NCBI GenBank assembly: GCA_019634675.1 | Contig: JAHCAX010000001.1 | Span: 1,015,986 to 1,079,985 of the forward strand | Direction: 5' to 3' | From: Acherontichlamydia pituitae | GTDB taxonomy: Bacteria; Chlamydiota; Chlamydiia; Chlamydiales; Rhabdochlamydiaceae | DNA length: 64,000 bases | Shown here: positions 1 through 7,564 of the stretch, one piece after another | Layout of the letters: each line of letters opens with the position of its first letter | Position numbering within the stretch: the stretch's first letter is position 1 | Position numbers and translations under genes: made by a program | Notes under the pieces: generated by a model | Databases searched by the model: none | What the model was told of the DNA's origin: nothing | The model's input: only the letters and a program-made list of their open reading frames with translations

Positions 1-1
1 T

Positions 2-298
2 CTGCTGATGGCCGACATCCTTTGGTTTTTCTATGCGGCCGCTCTGTTTGCGGTAAGCGGTGTGCTGCGGCTTGCGACACTGTCTAAAGTTTCGTTTCTT
101 AATAAGCTCAATGCGCGGATGTGGCTGACGATCAAGCGTTCGCTTGTCTGTGGACTGTCGCTTGTAATCACTCTCTTCAGTCCGGCCTTTGGGATCATGA
201 TCGCGTGCACCTATTTTCTGATGTACGACAAATCTGGTATCGAAGAGGTCGTCCCTTCATCGCTTCAATCCCAGTTCAAAGAGTTCTTCAAAAGCTAA
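2..298 (+). CDS. C-terminal part of a probable CDP-alcohol phosphatidyltransferase (PssA-like), cut by the window edge
   Basis: The frame is already open at the window edge, so only about the last 98 codons are seen. They hold hydrophobic stretches (visible residues about 4-20 and 44-72) and the segment AVSGVLRLATLS, which resembles the RLARFN-like stretch that follows the active site in phosphatidylserine synthases and related inner-membrane enzymes of phospholipid synthesis. The diagnostic DGxxAR...GxxxDxxxD motif would lie before the window, so the family is an inference and another polytopic membrane protein is possible. The stop codon overlaps that of the convergent kinase-like gene by a few bases. 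Confidence 0.4.
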   Translation: MLMADILWFFYAAALFAVSGVLRLATLSKVSFLNKLNARMWLTIKRSLVCGLSLVITLFSPAFGIMIACTYFLMYDKSGIEEVVPSSLQSQFKEFFKS

Positions 299-1203
299 AG
301 TTGATCGATCTCTTTGTGATAATGGTCTAAGAGATAAGGGTAATCGCGGACTAGCCGTTTTCTTAGGCTCTCGGTCATTTCTTTGACGTGGGGAATATAG
401 TTTTTCCTATTTTTGATCTCTTCGCAGTAGACCATGTCGCCGATATCAATATGGATCGCGCGGTTTCCGATAATCCCGTAATTTTTGCGCAGGATCGGGT
501 CTTTATCGACATAGCCCTTTTGGCAGCAGGCGACAAAAAGTTGGACCATTGCTGAGATGACTTTTTTTGACGCTTCAATGTCATTGTCCTTTTTTAGCCG
601 GTCCAACGTCGTGTAAAGAAGATCGGCCTTGTGCTGGAGGGCAAAGGTCACGTTGTCGAGAGAGACCTTGTAACGGTTGCCAGTCTTGTCGACGATCGTG
701 GCAAAGCGGTTTAAGTTCGATGACGGGGCTGCATGGACATAGATCAGACCGGCCTCGTCACGCAGCTGCTCAAAACTGTTTTTATAGTTGCTTAAGTTGT
801 AGTCGAGTTTTTGGAAATTGTGTTCTTTGATTTTGATCCGTTTCGCGCTGAACTGGTAGGAAAAGGGACGGTTAAGCCATGGAAAGACGCGCATATGGGA
901 GGGGTAGCGGTGGAACTTGATGACGTATCTGCCATCTTCGCTTAAAAATGCAAAAGAATGGGTTCCTTTAGCCAAGTAGTAGAAGGGCTGGGCGATAATC
1001 TTATCGAAGCTGGCCAGCTCTCTTTGAGAAAGGGGGGAGGACTCCCATTTGGGATCCATGGCGATACTCGGCAGGATATGGCGGATGTTAAAGAGGTCGT
1101 TTTGCTGAAATGATGCCTTGTCGATCTGGACGAGGGCAAAAGTAAATAGGAATAGCGCTGACCAGAACGGAATTGATGAGCGGAGGAGCTTATTTTTTAG
1201 CAT
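295..1203 (-). CDS. Membrane-anchored protein-kinase-like protein, paralogue of 6677-7564
   Basis: 302 residues with an N-terminal membrane segment or uncleaved signal (residues about 12-27). The rest looks like a divergent protein-kinase fold. A glycine/serine loop at residues 79-86 (KGTHSFAF) is followed by a VIKF strand with Lys96, the place of the ATP-binding lysine. Later comes D235 with N241 six residues on (DPILRKN), then HIDIG with D253, the positions of the catalytic loop and metal-binding DFG in kinases. The paralogue at 6677-7564 keeps all of these residues, which argues for a working nucleotide-binding site. No standard HRD motif is present, so it may instead be a small-molecule kinase or a pseudokinase. 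It stands alone, with a 32-bp inverted repeat upstream. The function is unknown. Confidence 0.75.
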   Translation of the reverse strand: MLKNKLLRSSIPFWSALFLFTFALVQIDKASFQQNDLFNIRHILPSIAMDPKWESSPLSQRELASFDKIIAQPFYYLAKGTHSFAFLSEDGRYVIKFHRYPSHMRVFPWLNRPFSYQFSAKRIKIKEHNFQKLDYNLSNYKNSFEQLRDEAGLIYVHAAPSSNLNRFATIVDKTGNRYKVSLDNVTFALQHKADLLYTTLDRLKKDNDIEASKKVISAMVQLFVACCQKGYVDKDPILRKNYGIIGNRAIHIDIGDMVYCEEIKNRKNYIPHVKEMTESLRKRLVRDYPYLLDHYHKEIDQL

Positions 1204-1241
1204 AGAGTGGTTTAATTTGAGCCAACTTTGTTAACTTTTAA

Positions 1242-1335
1242 GAGAAATAACAGGATATTAGGATGGACAAGATAGAGAATGTAGTCTTAGTGCATTTTTC
1301 TTCATCCTGTCCATCCTAATATCCTGTTATTTCTC
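1242..1335. repeat. Large inverted repeat (32-bp arms) between divergent genes
   Basis: The arms 1242-1273 and 1304-1335 are reverse complements over 32 bp with a single mismatch, around a 30-base spacer. Each arm holds the words 'aacaggatattagg' and 'atggacaggat' or their complement. It lies between the start of the minus-strand kinase-like gene and the start of the plus-strand lipoprotein gene, so it cannot be a terminator for either. It may be a mobile palindromic repeat or a long hairpin in the 5' leader of one of the genes. Confidence 0.85.
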
Positions 1336-1482
1336 CCCTCAATTTTATGCATTTGCAAATTCTAATGGAGATAAAAGCGGATTGCAAGATTTTTTTTAAT
1401 TTTCAGTTATGAAGAATTTGTTTCAGTTTTATTTGGATTTGAATATCATTTGATGATGACTTAATTCTTTCGGAGAACTCTT

Positions 1483-2034
1483 ATGAAATCCCAATCTGTT
1501 GCATTGCGACAGTTTATCGGAAATAGAAGCCTGAAAATTGTTACTCTCTTTGCTGTTTTTTTCGGATTGGCCATCTTTTGCACAGGATGCCATAACGGAT
1601 CTGATGAACCGCTTACTCAACTGCAAATCCGGGAGATCCAATCCCGCACTTTTGCTGCGCGCGATGCTAAAGCTGTTATCAAAGAGATGATCAATGTTCT
1701 GCAAGACGATGCCTTCATCGTCAAGCATGCCAACTTGGAACTTGGACTGCTTTCTGCGGAAAAAGATATCGATGTGGAAAATGGATGGTCGCGGTTTTTC
1801 AGCGTCATGGCCTCGGGGAAAGAAGGAACCTGGAAAAAAAATTATCTTGTGGAAATCTCTGCCAATGTCACCCAGTTTGGCGATGAGACCCGGGTCCGCG
1901 TGAATTTTCAGCAGAAGCTATTTGATAATTTCGGACGCGTGATGAAGGTCCATCCGATCTACGATATGGAATACTACCAAGAGTTTTTCTCAAAAGTCTC
2001 GAAAGGGCTATTCATTCAGGAAGAAAAAATTTAG
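1483..2034 (+). CDS. Putative lipoprotein of unknown function
   Basis: 183 residues. The N-terminus has basic residues, a hydrophobic run at residues about 19-33 and a lipobox ending in FCTGC, so Cys36 is the likely lipidated residue. The mature part contains a region running from IQSRTF through VLQDDAF to LGLLSAEKD, a pattern I associate with small envelope lipoproteins of Gram-negative bacteria; no enzyme motif is visible. The next lipoprotein gene starts 9 bp downstream, so the two are probably cotranscribed and may work together in the envelope. A start at 1483 is supported by an upstream GGAGA (about 1471-1475) at normal spacing. Confidence 0.75.
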   Translation: MKSQSVALRQFIGNRSLKIVTLFAVFFGLAIFCTGCHNGSDEPLTQLQIREIQSRTFAARDAKAVIKEMINVLQDDAFIVKHANLELGLLSAEKDIDVENGWSRFFSVMASGKEGTWKKNYLVEISANVTQFGDETRVRVNFQQKLFDNFGRVMKVHPIYDMEYYQEFFSKVSKGLFIQEEKI

Positions 2035-2043
2035 GAGATCATT

Positions 2044-2460
2044 ATGTTTTATCAAGCAGCCCTGTTCACTGCGCTTAGCGCAATTGCTCTAACAGCTGCC
2101 AGCTGCTCTAAAGCCTCAGACCATGCGGACCAGCTCCACTCTGCTCAGGAGCGTTCGATGACCCTTGGGATTGTCCAAAAGGAGATCCGTCCGGGAATGG
2201 ACCAAGGCTCCGTTGCCACAGCTTTAGGCTCGCCTAATATTGTCACAAAGGACCAAGAAGGCGCTGAAACATGGATTTACGATAAGGTTGCATCAGAAGT
2301 TTCCTATTCGAACGACGAAGGGGGCATTTGGCTCATCATTGCGGGGTATGGGAAAAATGCTGGCGCACGGGCAAAAACTCAAAAAACGCTGACGGTCGTG
2401 ATCAAGTTCGATGCGCAGCAATGCGTCGACAAGGTCTCTTACCACTCCAGCACATTCTAA
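2044..2460 (+). CDS. Putative BamE/SmpA-like small lipoprotein
   Basis: 138 residues with a signal sequence and a lipobox ending TAASC (Cys21). The mature region has the sequence IRPGMDQGSVATALGSPN followed by ETWIYDK, matching the pattern 'GM...V...LG.P......W.Y' seen in the SmpA/BamE-type fold. BamE itself is part of the outer-membrane barrel assembly machine, but many unrelated lipoproteins carry this fold, so the role here is not known. It follows the lipoprotein at 1483-2034 after 9 bp, with GGAG just before its start. Its stop codon overlaps the stop of the convergent gene at 2457-3443. Confidence 0.7.
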   Translation: MFYQAALFTALSAIALTAASCSKASDHADQLHSAQERSMTLGIVQKEIRPGMDQGSVATALGSPNIVTKDQEGAETWIYDKVASEVSYSNDEGGIWLIIAGYGKNAGARAKTQKTLTVVIKFDAQQCVDKVSYHSSTF

Positions 2461-3443
2461 ATTTCCAGATCTGCCAATGGATTGGGAATATTGTGAAGAC
2501 CTGCTGCGAGCTGAGCAAATTTTTGCTTCATGCTATCTGTTTTTCTGCGAGGGTTGATGATGAGCTTATAGACATAGGAAACCCTCCAGGTCTTCACCTC
2601 TTCGGGAATGTGCGATTCCTCGATCGTATGGAAGAGGTCGCTTTCGAATAGGACCAGTCGCATATTGTTGGGAGAGGACCTAATGGCGATGCATTGGTCG
2701 CTTCCATAGAACGCAGTTCCCATGCTGTAGCTCGAATGGTAATTTTCTGCATTGACATACAGCATGACCGATACGATCCAGGGATGCCCTTTTTCTCCGT
2801 TCACAAAGGTGCTGGGATGGGATGCGGGCTCCGACGCATATAAGACAGGGATGGCAAATGGAAGTCCTTTTTGGGGGTTGCTGTCCTGGTGCTTGCCCAG
2901 TTCCATGCTCTCATGAGATGCCTCTTCGATGAAATTGCCGATGACAGATGGGGAGCCGTGGCCTGCAGGATCGCATAGTTCCCAAGGCAGGGTTGTGATC
3001 TCAGCTCCAAGGCGGTCGGCCAATGTCCCAAATAGTTTGTAAACCTCGTAGATCGGTTCTGGAGGATGGGAAAAAAATTCCCATCGCTCTTTTCCGTCCA
3101 TCGAACGGGCAGGCTTTTCGCCGTTTTCAATAGCCTCGGGGCTTCCATAACTGTTGCGGCTAAATGTCGCTTGATTAGAAAAAGTTCTGAGCTGTTTTCC
3201 CTCTTCTTCCGTGAAAAAATCATCCAGGATATAGACCTCTTTTCCATCAATGGACGTCGATTGGAGCTGGCTGTTGTTCAGCCGCTTGATTGAAGAGGCA
3301 TAGGCAATAGGCTCGAAGTCAAAGACCAATAGAGAGGTCTTAGAAGTCTGGTAATGGAGGTCTGTTAAAACGAGGGCCTTCTTCTTAATTTTGGGTAATT
3401 TCGAGGTTTCTGAATGTTTCAATTCTGAATTTTTCATAAACAT
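2457..3443 (-). CDS. 2-oxoglutarate/Fe(II)-dependent oxygenase superfamily protein
   Basis: About 328 residues. The C-terminal half shows the double-stranded beta-helix iron site: KHQDSN (His-x-Asp), then a strand VSVMLYVN, a GTAFYG turn, and LFESDLFHTIEES carrying the distal His, followed by WRVSYVYK with the Arg that usually binds 2-oxoglutarate. The enzyme would use iron, oxygen and 2-oxoglutarate to hydroxylate a substrate that cannot be predicted. The N-terminal ~90 residues are rich in Lys and Ser and match nothing I recognise. The longest frame begins with GTG at 3467; ATG at 3443 (or 3437) has a better AGGA-type ribosome site and is preferred. Divergent from the gene at 3509. Confidence 0.7.
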   Translation of the reverse strand: MFMKNSELKHSETSKLPKIKKKALVLTDLHYQTSKTSLLVFDFEPIAYASSIKRLNNSQLQSTSIDGKEVYILDDFFTEEEGKQLRTFSNQATFSRNSYGSPEAIENGEKPARSMDGKERWEFFSHPPEPIYEVYKLFGTLADRLGAEITTLPWELCDPAGHGSPSVIGNFIEEASHESMELGKHQDSNPQKGLPFAIPVLYASEPASHPSTFVNGEKGHPWIVSVMLYVNAENYHSSYSMGTAFYGSDQCIAIRSSPNNMRLVLFESDLFHTIEESHIPEEVKTWRVSYVYKLIINPRRKTDSMKQKFAQLAAGLHNIPNPLADLEI

Positions 3444-3508
3444 CCTATTCCTATTAATAATTTCCACGTATAAAGAAATTAGATGTTTTTGGGAATAGGA
3501 GTTGTCAT

Positions 3509-4312
3509 ATGGATAAGAATTGGGAAGAGACAGCAGTCAAGGAAATTGTCCTCATGCTGCATCCTGTCGGAGATGTGCTGGAAATTCGGTACGCATCAGG
3601 ACTTGCAGCCAAGCTGATCCAGGAACAGCATCCTAAAAGCCATACGATCATAGAACCAGATCAGGCTCTTGCCAAGAAAGCAATGACCGTTCCAAAAGCG
3701 ACCGTGATCCAAAACTCATGGAAGCAAGCGCTTCTTCAGCTCGGGACCTTCGATGCCATTTTGCTGGGGCGGGATTTTGGCGATGTTCAGAATGCAGGGT
3801 TGAAAGAGCATCATGGCCTTGCGACGATGGCTCTCGGCAAAGAAAAAGATTTGCATGAGATGATTGAAAAGCAGTTGCCGGAGCTTGCTCAGATCAAGTA
3901 TTCCGACAAGGACTTGGAAACATTTTGCAGGCAGCTTGAACAGGATCATCGGAAAGATCTGCCCCGTTTCTTGCATCAGCTCAAGCAAAGAGGGCAGATC
4001 ACAGAGGCGCAGTATGAAAAAGTGCATGCTGAGCACAAGCTTCCAAAAGAACAGTCCCAGGCGCTCCCAGTCCGCATCGAGCAGAGTTCCGATATGATCT
4101 TTGAAGTGCTCTCAATTTGTCTTGACAAGCATATGCGCAAAGGGAGCCGTTTTGTTTGCTTTCTGGATGAGTCCAATTATGAAAACCCATCCTTCTTTGA
4201 TCGGGTGATCACAAATCCATTTGTCAATTATCAGGAAAAGCGGATCAAGGGGACGAGTTCTTCGGGGGTTGAAAAATCCGTATTAGCAATGCTCGTAGAA
4301 AAACAAGGATAG
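3509..4312 (+). CDS. SAM-methyltransferase-like protein (guanidinoacetate/arginine methyltransferase type)
   Basis: 267 residues. The segment GDVLEIRYASGLAAKLIQ, followed by SHTIIEPD, lies where methyltransferases of the GAMT/RMT2 type have 'vLEiGfG.G.aa..i......HtIiE', and FDAILLGRDFGD fits motif IV. The glycines of the SAM-binding loop are partly replaced (EIRYASG instead of EIGxGxG), so activity is uncertain. A long helical, charged insertion occupies residues about 105-190. The DMT permease gene starts 5 bp after the stop, so the two genes form an operon. The substrate is unknown. Confidence 0.55.
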   Translation: MDKNWEETAVKEIVLMLHPVGDVLEIRYASGLAAKLIQEQHPKSHTIIEPDQALAKKAMTVPKATVIQNSWKQALLQLGTFDAILLGRDFGDVQNAGLKEHHGLATMALGKEKDLHEMIEKQLPELAQIKYSDKDLETFCRQLEQDHRKDLPRFLHQLKQRGQITEAQYEKVHAEHKLPKEQSQALPVRIEQSSDMIFEVLSICLDKHMRKGSRFVCFLDESNYENPSFFDRVITNPFVNYQEKRIKGTSSSGVEKSVLAMLVEKQG

Positions 4313-4317
4313 GCAAG

Positions 4318-5229
4318 ATGAAACTAAGAAGCCCCTTTACGACTTTTATCCTATTGATCTTAATCTGGGGGATGAACTTCCCCATTTCTAAGATCGGATT
4401 GGAGCATATCAGTGCAACCCATTTCATCCTGCTCCGTTTTATTTTTGCGACGATCACGATGTTTTTGATCGTCATCGGCAGCAACAATTTCGTGATACCT
4501 CGGAAAAAGGACCTGCCAGTCGTCCTTGTTGTCAGTTTATTTCAAATTGCATTGACCCTTTTTCTGTCCAACTATGGCCTGTCGATCCTTGGAGCTGGAA
4601 AAGCGAGCTTCCTTATCTATACGACATCGGTCTGGGTTATCCCTCTTTCCCTATTTTGGGGGAGCAAGCTGGCGGGCTTGGACTGGACGAGTTTTTTGTT
4701 GGGCATCATTGGCGTGCTGCTTTTTGTCAATCCTTTGTATCTCAATTGGCATGAGAGGATTTGGATCGGAGATGCGGCGATGTTAGCAGGTTCTCTTTGC
4801 TGGGCGATAGGGATCATGTTCGCCCGCCATATGAAATGGCACCGCCCTCCGCTTCAACTGCTTCCATGGCAGCTCTTGTTTGCATCTTTCTGCACGTTTG
4901 TTTGGGCATATCTTGAAGGGGAGCATTTTGCTCTACCCGATCTGAACTTCCCAACGTTGGGATCGGTCTTTTATGCAGGGTCCATTGCGACTGCCGTGGG
5001 ATATTGGCTCATGATCCATGTGAGCATTAAACTGAGACCTTCCGTGACTTCGTTAGGCTTAATTTTTGTTCCAATTATTTCTCTTTTCTTGTCCTATTTG
5101 TTTCTGGACGAGCATGTAGACTTAAAGACGTTAAGCGCTTCGGGTCTTATCATAGCAGGGATCATCCTCCATATTTACTCGGAAAGGAGAAAGGCTCGCC
5201 AGGAGCAGTGCTTCAAAGAGGTTCCCTGA
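4318..5229 (+). CDS. EamA/DMT-superfamily permease
   Basis: 303 residues with about ten hydrophobic helices arranged as two five-helix halves, the layout of drug/metabolite transporters of the EamA family. The first half starts with FILLILIWGMNFPISKIGL, which matches the 'W...f...k' start of EamA repeats, and the second with MLAGSLCWAIGIMFAR. Chlamydiae use several such permeases for import of host metabolites (one in C. trachomatis moves SAM), but the substrate cannot be read from sequence. It is the second gene of an operon with the methyltransferase-like gene 5 bp upstream; a SAM link is only a guess. Confidence 0.85.
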   Translation: MKLRSPFTTFILLILIWGMNFPISKIGLEHISATHFILLRFIFATITMFLIVIGSNNFVIPRKKDLPVVLVVSLFQIALTLFLSNYGLSILGAGKASFLIYTTSVWVIPLSLFWGSKLAGLDWTSFLLGIIGVLLFVNPLYLNWHERIWIGDAAMLAGSLCWAIGIMFARHMKWHRPPLQLLPWQLLFASFCTFVWAYLEGEHFALPDLNFPTLGSVFYAGSIATAVGYWLMIHVSIKLRPSVTSLGLIFVPIISLFLSYLFLDEHVDLKTLSASGLIIAGIILHIYSERRKARQEQCFKEVP

Positions 5230-5409
5230 AGTCAGCTATGATCAGTTTTTATTTCCAAGGATTGCAACGCGGGCGTCCATTCCAGTAGGTTGGAAGGAAG
5301 AGTTGCTCATTTCTAAGATTAATAAAATTCTTGATGTAAACTAAAACTTTCTGTTACTCATTCATCTTTGATAAACAGTTGTTTCGTTCAAACTCATGGA
5401 GATGAACCG

Positions 5410-6507
5410 ATGAGAAAATCGAATTTATTGCTGCTGTCTTTCTGTGCACTTTCCTCTTTGTCTGCTGCTGAAACGAGCCCTTCTTCAGTTCAACCTCAGG
5501 AACCTCAAGGGGTCACTACCCAACCTAAGTATGTTGTTACTCCACCTGTTGCTCCTGTGGTCAGCCATGGGGCAGATTTTCTGATTACGGCCGATTTTAT
5601 TTGGTGGAAAAGGACGATGAACAATTATCAGTATGTTGCCAATGGCACTCATCCTACTGTGAACACAACAACTAGCGTAAAGAAGGGGCACTTAAAATCC
5701 GCTCCTTTTGACTTTGAGCCCGGGTTCAAGGTTGGCGCAGGACTTCATTTTGCTCACGATGGATGGGACCTCTACGCCCAATACACTTGGCTTAGGGGCG
5801 AAGAAAAAGAGAATGCCATGAGATTTGATGCGGCAAAAGGGTTGTTCTCGGCATTTTATTTGCTTAACAACGGCGGAGCATTTTCTTACCGCATCCCTAC
5901 TAAGGCTTCTGCTGAATTCGAGCAGCATTTCAATGTTCTAGATCTCGAGCTTGGCCGTAATTTTTTTATTAGCCGTTATTTGACTTTAAGGCCTCATTTT
6001 GGACTGAAGTCGGCATGGTTAAAGGATGACCTGGATTTGGATTATATTTTTGGGCCAACATCAGTTCTGCCAAATGTTAACAAGTGGGATCTAGATCTGG
6101 ACCAAAAAATGTGGTCGATTGGTTTACGTGCAGGTTTAGATACTGTATGGCATTTTACCAAGCATTGGGGACTCTATGGCAACTTATCGATTTCTCCCTT
6201 ATGGACGTCTTTCGATTCGCGCGCAAAGCAGATAGAAACCGTTCGAGCAAACACTGCCAGTCCTTTCTTAAATGTTACAACCCAAAACACATCAGCTAAG
6301 AATCAGCAGATCGTGACGGTAATTGAAATGAGTCTAGGACTAACTTATATGACATGGTTTTATAAAGACCGCTATCAGCTAACTCTTCAAGCCGGATGGG
6401 AAGAACAAGTTTGGATGGATTATAATCTTTTAATTAACACAGTAGAATACCGCGCTGGAAACATGAATATTCAAGGGCTTACCGTCAAAGCAGGCTTTGA
6501 GTTTTAA
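5410..6507 (+). CDS. MOMP-like outer membrane protein (Lpg1974/chlamydial porin type)
   Basis: 365 residues. The start at 5410 is chosen because it follows GGAGATGA and opens a classic signal peptide (MRKSNLLLLSFCALSSLSA). The mature protein has a long Pro/Gln/Thr-rich linker and then ADFLITADFIWWKR, the 'aDFlyWk' hallmark of the Legionella/Chlamydia major outer membrane family, and alternating strands up to a C-terminal Phe (AGFEF), typical of barrels inserted by BamA. It is paralogous to 14608-15771 along its length (for example FEPGFKVGAGLHF against WAPGFRLGMGYCF). It should form a pore in the outer membrane of the infectious or replicating form. It is preceded by a 180-bp gene-free AT-rich region. 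Confidence 0.85.
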   Translation: MRKSNLLLLSFCALSSLSAAETSPSSVQPQEPQGVTTQPKYVVTPPVAPVVSHGADFLITADFIWWKRTMNNYQYVANGTHPTVNTTTSVKKGHLKSAPFDFEPGFKVGAGLHFAHDGWDLYAQYTWLRGEEKENAMRFDAAKGLFSAFYLLNNGGAFSYRIPTKASAEFEQHFNVLDLELGRNFFISRYLTLRPHFGLKSAWLKDDLDLDYIFGPTSVLPNVNKWDLDLDQKMWSIGLRAGLDTVWHFTKHWGLYGNLSISPLWTSFDSRAKQIETVRANTASPFLNVTTQNTSAKNQQIVTVIEMSLGLTYMTWFYKDRYQLTLQAGWEEQVWMDYNLLINTVEYRAGNMNIQGLTVKAGFEF

Positions 6508-6676
6508 GGAAAACGAACCCAGCTTATTTCTAGTAAAAAATGACCTGTTCCTGCAGAGCTTTGTCTGTTCACGCTAATTGCAAATGGTCTCAACTTCATC
6601 GATTTTTTCTTGGAGCTGGAATTGGAGAAGTTTCTCTGCAGGATCGGGTGCTTTATATCTGTATTAGAGCAGGAGG

Positions 6677-7564
6677 TCACCCGGTTTCAATGATCTCCGA
6701 GAGGCGGTTTTCGAGGTAGTTGTAGAGCTCCGGGTGGTACTTGTCCAACCATCTACTGAGCCGTCTTGTTTTAACAACGATCTCTTTTTTGTAGTTGCCG
6801 GGGATTTTCATCCTTTCGTCCGGCACCCAAGAGCTTAAGTCGATGGTCACCGGTCGGTCTCCGATATAGCCGAAATTGTTGCGCAGCGCATGGTCTGCAT
6901 CCCGGACGCCCGATTTATAGATGCTCAAGATGCAATCGAGCATGTCGTCGATCGCCTTTTTAGCGCCTGGGATATCTTTCTTTTTCACAAGTTTTTGTAT
7001 ATGGGGGAAGATCAGTTCAGCTCGCTCTTGGACGATGAACTCGGTCTTGTCCAGGTCGATCGTGTAACAGACTCCGATATGGTCGTAAAGGGTAACAGTG
7101 GGATGCAGACCTTCTGTCTTATTGATGTGAACGTATTGGATCCCCGATTGCTCTTTGAGCTTCGTATACAGCAACGTGCAGCTGATGAAGTTAAACGGTT
7201 GGAAATAGTAGGGAAGGTAGTTGTCGGGAGGGCTTTTTAATAGAAGTTTATTAAAGGAGAAATCGCGCAGAATATTTTGAGGGTAGAGATGGCTGTGCTT
7301 GAAAAATTTGATCACCGTCTTTTGGTCCTGCCCTAAGAATGCGTGGCACCATCCTCCTGATCCTAGAAGGGTAAATGGCTGTTCAAGCAGGTGATTGATG
7401 CGGGCCATCTCTTCATTGCTAAGAGGCGGTACTTCCCAGCGCTCTTCATTAGGCAAATTGGAAATGAGGTGGTAATAGCGGAATCCCTTTGTTTGGCTTT
7501 CCGCAAAAAAATAAAGGCCTGCGGCGCATCCGATGATGAGGAAAAGGCGGAATATGGCTTTCAT
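6677..7564 (-). CDS. Membrane-anchored protein-kinase-like protein, coupled to clpB
   Basis: 295 residues with an N-terminal membrane segment (residues about 5-21). Kinase-like landmarks are LGSGGWCHAFLG at residues 67-78 (glycine-rich loop), TVIKFFK with Lys86, DADHALRNNFG with Asp224 and Asn230, and TIDLSSW with Asp242. It shares these and much of its length with the paralogue at 295-1203. The ATG overlaps the clpB stop as ATGA, so translation is probably coupled to clpB and the protein may be made under protein-folding stress. The target is unknown; it may be a pseudokinase. No terminator is obvious between its stop and the convergent porin gene. Confidence 0.75.
   Translation of the reverse strand: MKAIFRLFLIIGCAAGLYFFAESQTKGFRYYHLISNLPNEERWEVPPLSNEEMARINHLLEQPFTLLGSGGWCHAFLGQDQKTVIKFFKHSHLYPQNILRDFSFNKLLLKSPPDNYLPYYFQPFNFISCTLLYTKLKEQSGIQYVHINKTEGLHPTVTLYDHIGVCYTIDLDKTEFIVQERAELIFPHIQKLVKKKDIPGAKKAIDDMLDCILSIYKSGVRDADHALRNNFGYIGDRPVTIDLSSWVPDERMKIPGNYKKEIVVKTRRLSRWLDKYHPELYNYLENRLSEIIETG

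Noticed and set aside
6574..6666. Minus-strand coding-like stretch of 29 codons (ending ...QEKIDEVETICN) after the kinase-like gene
   Set aside because: It looks like a gene remnant but has no start codon and is too short to support a pseudogene call.
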